A stretch of 8,495 nucleotides of DNA, from contig DIUL01000177.1 in NCBI GenBank assembly GCA_002422345.1, forward strand, positions 1-8,495, in the 5' to 3' direction. This stretch comes from Acetobacteraceae bacterium UBA6159. GTDB lineage: Bacteria; Pseudomonadota; Alphaproteobacteria; Acetobacterales; Acetobacteraceae. Numbering within the stretch: position 1 is the first letter of the stretch; each line of letters opens with the position of its first letter. The notes below the pieces were generated by a model, which did no database searches, was not told the origin of the DNA, and saw only the letters and a list, made by a program, of their open reading frames with translations. Shown here in pieces: positions 5,802 through 8,495 of this stretch. The translations under genes and the position numbers were made by a program.

Positions 5802-7367
5802 CTAGTCGCGCAAACCCGCGATGCGAAGGCCTTCCCAGAGGAGCTCGTTGTGTGCGGCGAGCCGAAACGGGGAGTGCTGTCGAACGTGGCAGCCAATCCG
5901 CTCGTCTGGGTTGAGCGCCAGCAGTTCTGCAACCTCACGCTCCGCCTCGTCCTGCATTCTGAGCCGCGCGTAGACGGCGGCGAGTTGCGCCCGCGCGCCG
6001 CGGTGCGTCGGGACGCGGTCGCGAAATTCGATCAACGGCGCCAATGCCTCAGCGTACCGACCCTGCATGTGTCGTGCGATCCCCAGCCAGCCGATTGCCA
6101 TCGCTGGGAAGTACGGATCTCGCCGCATGTAGTCGCGCACCACCCGTTCCGCTGTCTCGCACTGGCCATCGTAGGTCAGCACCGCAGCATGGCGCCAGTC
6201 GCAGAAATTCGGATTCAATACGACGGCCTGCGCGAAGCCTTCCAGTGCGGTGCGATAGTCTCGTTTCCACAGCGCGCTGTAGCCGACTTCGGCGCGTGCC
6301 TGCGGCAGGCGTGGGTCGCAGCGGACCGCCAGTCGTGCATCCTCGTGGGCCCGATCGAGGGCGGCTGGGCTGAGGTAGTCGGCATCCAGCCGGTGCATCC
6401 AGGCAAGCGCATGAGTGAACGCGCGTCCGACCAGCGCCGGCGCGTAGCGCGGATCGATCTCCAGCGCCGCATCATACCGATCCCGTGCCGCATGCAGGTC
6501 CGCAGCCCCGTACGACGCCTGAAACGTACGAAGATGGCCGTTCCCTCTCATCACCAACTCGTAGGCGGCCCACTCTGTTGGCGTGGTCCGACTGATCCGT
6601 TCCGCCTCCACCCGATTGATCTGCAGGGACAGGGACCCGACTATAGCGCGTACGATCTCGTCGAGCACGTCGAACAGATCTGCTACCACAGACTCGAACA
6701 CGTCGGACCATACCTTGCGCCCCCTGGCCGTCTCGACCAGGCCGACATTGACGCGCAGCCGCGATCCCGACCGTCGTACGCCACCCTCCACAAGATATTG
6801 CACCCCCAGGTCATTGCCGACCTGACGGACGTCGACGGCGTGACCCTTGAACCGAAAGCTCGAATGCCGAGCGACGACGAACAGTTCCTGGTAGCGGGAT
6901 AGTTCGGTGATGATGTCGTCGGCAATTCCGTCAGCCACATGCGTCTGCGCAGGATCATCGCTCAGGTTGGAGAACGACAGCACACCAAGCGATGGACCGG
7001 TCACGCCGCGGCCCGATAAGACGGCTGATCCGATCTCGATAGGTGCTGGTGCGGCAACCTCCGGAAGGACCTGAGCAATGAAACGCAGTCCCCTGCGCGC
7101 AACCGTCCGGATCACCCGCTGTTCCCGGCCGGTGTCCCGCACGCTTGCTCGCACCGAGTTTAGGCAGGTTGTCAGAGCCGAGTCCGAAACGATGCGTCCC
7201 TGCCAGACTGTCTCGATCAGGCGATCCTTGGACAGGACATGATCGCGATTCTCCAGCAGGCAGACCAGAAGATCGAAGGCTTTTGGTTCCACCGGGACAA
7301 CTTGACCCTCACGGCGCAGTTCCCGGCGATCGGTGTCCAGCAAACAGTCGTTGAACTGGTAGCGCAT
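5802..7367 (-). CDS. Winged-helix (OmpR/CadC-type) regulator with TolB-like and TPR domains
   Basis: A 521-residue one-component transcription regulator. Residues 1-98 form an OmpR-type DNA-binding winged helix (VEPKAFDLLVCLLEN, LSKDRLIETVWQGRIVSDSALT, RTVARRGLRF). Residues 127-245 match the TolB/FlgO-like module often fused to such regulators and to class III adenylate cyclases (LGVLSFSNLSDDP, VADGIADDIITELSR, LGVQYLVEGGVR, VWSDVF). Residues 265-490 are TPR-like helical pairs (YDAALEIDPRYAPALVGRA, FAQAVVLNPNFCDWRHAAV, LAAVYARLRMQDEAEREVAELLALNP). There is no receiver domain and, unlike CadC, no membrane segment between the DNA-binding and sensing parts, so it should be cytoplasmic. The start at 7367 is preferred (GGAG about seven bases upstream; the DNA-binding domain begins at once). 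A frame opening at 7436 would translate the GCAATCC repeats. It is divergent from the second methyltransferase. The ligand is unknown. Confidence 0.9.
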   Translation of the reverse strand: MRYQFNDCLLDTDRRELRREGQVVPVEPKAFDLLVCLLENRDHVLSKDRLIETVWQGRIVSDSALTTCLNSVRASVRDTGREQRVIRTVARRGLRFIAQVLPEVAAPAPIEIGSAVLSGRGVTGPSLGVLSFSNLSDDPAQTHVADGIADDIITELSRYQELFVVARHSSFRFKGHAVDVRQVGNDLGVQYLVEGGVRRSGSRLRVNVGLVETARGRKVWSDVFESVVADLFDVLDEIVRAIVGSLSLQINRVEAERISRTTPTEWAAYELVMRGNGHLRTFQASYGAADLHAARDRYDAALEIDPRYAPALVGRAFTHALAWMHRLDADYLSPAALDRAHEDARLAVRCDPRLPQARAEVGYSALWKRDYRTALEGFAQAVVLNPNFCDWRHAAVLTYDGQCETAERVVRDYMRRDPYFPAMAIGWLGIARHMQGRYAEALAPLIEFRDRVPTHRGARAQLAAVYARLRMQDEAEREVAELLALNPDERIGCHVRQHSPFRLAAHNELLWEGLRIAGLRD

Positions 7368-7405
7368 AATGGGGCTCCGCGTTCTCGCCGGCGGGATGGG
7401 CACGG

Positions 7406-7439
7406 CTGACGCAATCCGAAGGCAATCCTGACGCAATCC
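7406..7439. promoter_or_regulatory. Candidate operator: three GCAATCC heptamers at 11-bp spacing
   Basis: GCAATCC occurs exactly at 7411-7417, 7422-7428 and 7433-7439, each start 11 bp from the last with 4-bp spacers. The outer two copies extend to CTGACGCAATCC (7406-7417 and 7428-7439). Direct 7-bp repeats with 4-bp spacers on one face of the helix are the binding geometry of PhoB/OmpR-type winged-helix regulators. The adjacent divergent gene encodes such a regulator, so this is probably its own operator, placed to control both divergent genes. Binding is inferred. Confidence 0.68.
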
Positions 7440-7490
7440 TCAAGCGCGATCAATCGAACCTTCTTATCAAGCTCGCAGGGAGGCGCGTCG

Positions 7491-7523
7491 ATGCCCCGAT
7501 CGAATGATGGATATTGGCGATGA
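7491..7523 (+). CDS. Ten-codon leader frame coupled to the second methyltransferase
   Basis: ATG at 7491 follows a strong Shine-Dalgarno, AGGGAGG (7477-7483), by seven bases and encodes MPRSNDGYWR. Its TGA (7521-7523) overlaps the methyltransferase ATG at 7520 as ATGA. The methyltransferase start itself has no good ribosome binding site, so ribosomes ending this leader may restart on it. The peptide has no run of a single amino acid that would mark it as an attenuator. A chance frame remains possible. Confidence 0.5.
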   Translation: MPRSNDGYWR

Positions 7524-8311
7524 CAGAAGTGCTCTACCAGGCCGGTGCCAGCGGATACGACGCGTTGTTCGCTCGCGTCACTCAGGCTTTTATCCCGGCT
7601 CTCATCGCAGCTGCGCAGATCGCGCCAGGACACCGCGTCCTCGATGTCGCAACCGGTACTGGGGCCGCGGCCCGGGCGGCAATGGCCCAAGCCGGTCCAG
7701 GCGCCCGCGTAATCGCTGGCGATATCTCGACCGAGATGCTGGAAATCGCGCGCCACAGACCGGACAATGCCGGAGTCACATTCGAGCAATTCGACGGACA
7801 GGCGCTGCCCTTTCCAGAGGATTCCTTCGATCGCGTGATCTGCCAGCTCGGCCTGGCATTTTTCGACGATCCGGTATTGGGCCTGATGGAGTTCCGCCGT
7901 GTTCTGACACTAGGCGGACGCGCGGTTGCTGTCGTGAATTCCCTTCCGGAACGGTCGCTGTTCACGCGCATCGGAACTGTCATCGCCCAGCATGTGCCGG
8001 CACGCGTCGAACAACTGAACCGCTACGCATCCATCCGCACGCCCGAACGGCTACACCGGCTCTTCCAGGCCGCATCGTTCCAGGACATCGCGGTCCAGCG
8101 GGAAACGCGTGCGTTCACGTTTGAGTCGTTCGACGACTACTTCAGCGGGACTGCGGCAGGTGCCGGCATTTCGGGTCAGGAATACGTCAAGCTGCCGCTC
8201 GCAATCCAAACGGTAGTGCGCGAGACGATGCGCCGGTCGTTCCCCGATGGGGGCACGCGCCGACCGTTCATTGTAGAGATGGAGGTGTTGATCGGCGCCG
8301 GGAGCAAGTAG
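7520..8311 (+). CDS. Class I SAM-dependent methyltransferase (UbiE/COQ5-like), second copy
   Basis: A 263-residue cytoplasmic methyltransferase. SAM motif I is LDVATGTG (41-48), followed by GDISTEML (67-74) with D68 placed for the ribose hydroxyls. DGQALPFPEDSFDRV (92-106) and EFRRVLTLGG (124-133) complete the fold. The C-terminal part (TPERLHRLFQAASF, FTFESFDDYF) parallels the methyltransferase at 4830-5618, which marks them as distant paralogues. The substrate is unknown; the N-terminal QAGASGYDALFARVT is typical of UbiE-like small-molecule enzymes. The frame is closed by a TGA at 7505-7507, so the start must be ATG 7520 or TTG 7514. Neither has a good Shine-Dalgarno, and the leader frame at 7491 probably supplies ribosomes. 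It is divergent from the winged-helix regulator and likely controlled from the repeats at 7406-7439. Confidence 0.88.
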   Translation: MTEVLYQAGASGYDALFARVTQAFIPALIAAAQIAPGHRVLDVATGTGAAARAAMAQAGPGARVIAGDISTEMLEIARHRPDNAGVTFEQFDGQALPFPEDSFDRVICQLGLAFFDDPVLGLMEFRRVLTLGGRAVAVVNSLPERSLFTRIGTVIAQHVPARVEQLNRYASIRTPERLHRLFQAASFQDIAVQRETRAFTFESFDDYFSGTAAGAGISGQEYVKLPLAIQTVVRETMRRSFPDGGTRRPFIVEMEVLIGAGSK

Positions 8312-8495
8312 GATCGCCGACCAATCGGCTGCTCGGCTTCCATTTGTGGGGCAGTCCAAGCTGGTGCATGAACGGACCTGGCCTTGGTAACATTCTTCGA
8401 TTGCCGACACGACATGGGTGATCCCGAGGGGGCTGCGGCGCATGACCGCCAAACACTGAAGCCTGACGGTATCTGCAAGGCTGTTCAACGCTATG
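8312..8495. other. Downstream region to the window edge, with a weak hairpin and no recognised gene
   Basis: Directly after the methyltransferase stop, GCCGA-CCAA-TCGGC (8316-8329) forms a 5-bp stem with a 4-nt loop. No T-run follows, so it is at best a weak terminator. Frames on both strands stay open toward the edge (a + frame across about 8366-8494 and a minus frame from 8488), and I recognise neither. It may belong to a gene or element that continues beyond the window. Confidence 0.35.

Noticed and set aside
5667..6902. Long + strand open frame (411 codons) opposite the regulator
   Set aside because: It is the complement of a clear winged-helix/TolB/TPR gene. Its residues show no domain and are rich in Arg/Pro/His, as expected of GC-rich antisense frames.
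7368..7436. Upstream start for the regulator at 7436 (23 extra residues)
   Set aside because: It would translate the GCAATCC repeat array, has no good ribosome site, and the DNA-binding domain begins directly at 7367.
7406..7439. CRISPR-like or tandem-repeat array
   Set aside because: The unit is 7 bp with 4-bp spacers and three copies only, far too small for CRISPR; an operator fits better.
8312..8495. Possible transposase or other gene fragment near the right edge
   Set aside because: Frames are open on both strands, but no family motif could be recognised in the short stretch.

Overview
The window is GC-rich (by eye in the mid-60s percent) and dense in short-spaced genes. It looks like an alphaproteobacterial chromosome, most plausibly Rhodospirillales/Acetobacteraceae. 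The grounds are the DUF2924 plus large serine recombinase pairing, the HU protein with a Lys/Ala-rich N-terminal tail, and the codon bias. The genus cannot be fixed from the sequence alone.

Region 1 (1-2313) is a compact site-specific recombination cassette on the + strand. It holds the end of an open frame (1-99), a DUF2924 protein (96-596), a large serine recombinase without zinc-ribbon cysteines (593-1933), and a small ParB/KorB-like helix-turn-helix protein (1930-2313). Every junction is a 4-nt ATGA overlap, so the genes are probably translationally coupled.

Region 2 (2314-4829) is accessory sequence. It holds a convergent HU-type gene only 5 bp from the cassette, a truncated and frameshifted short-chain dehydrogenase remnant, an intact MFS transporter, and, directly after the MFS stop, a decayed piece of a second, diverged copy of the cassette (recombinase tail plus first half of the HTH gene). 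HU, SDR remnant and MFS therefore lie between an intact and a dead cassette 3' end. This suggests repeated visits by this element family.

Region 3 (4830-8311) holds two distantly paralogous class I SAM methyltransferases on either side of a minus-strand regulator with an OmpR/CadC-type winged helix, a TolB-like domain and TPR-like repeats. The regulator is divergent from the second methyltransferase across a 152-bp spacer. That spacer carries three exact GCAATCC heptamers at 11-bp spacing, the geometry expected for an OmpR/PhoB-type winged-helix operator. It also carries a 10-codon leader frame with a strong Shine-Dalgarno whose stop overlaps the methyltransferase start. The likely logic is that the TolB/TPR regulator controls itself and the divergent methyltransferase through these repeats.

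Region 4 (8312-8495) has no recognisable gene. I see no tRNA, rRNA, CRISPR array or complete insertion sequence in the window.
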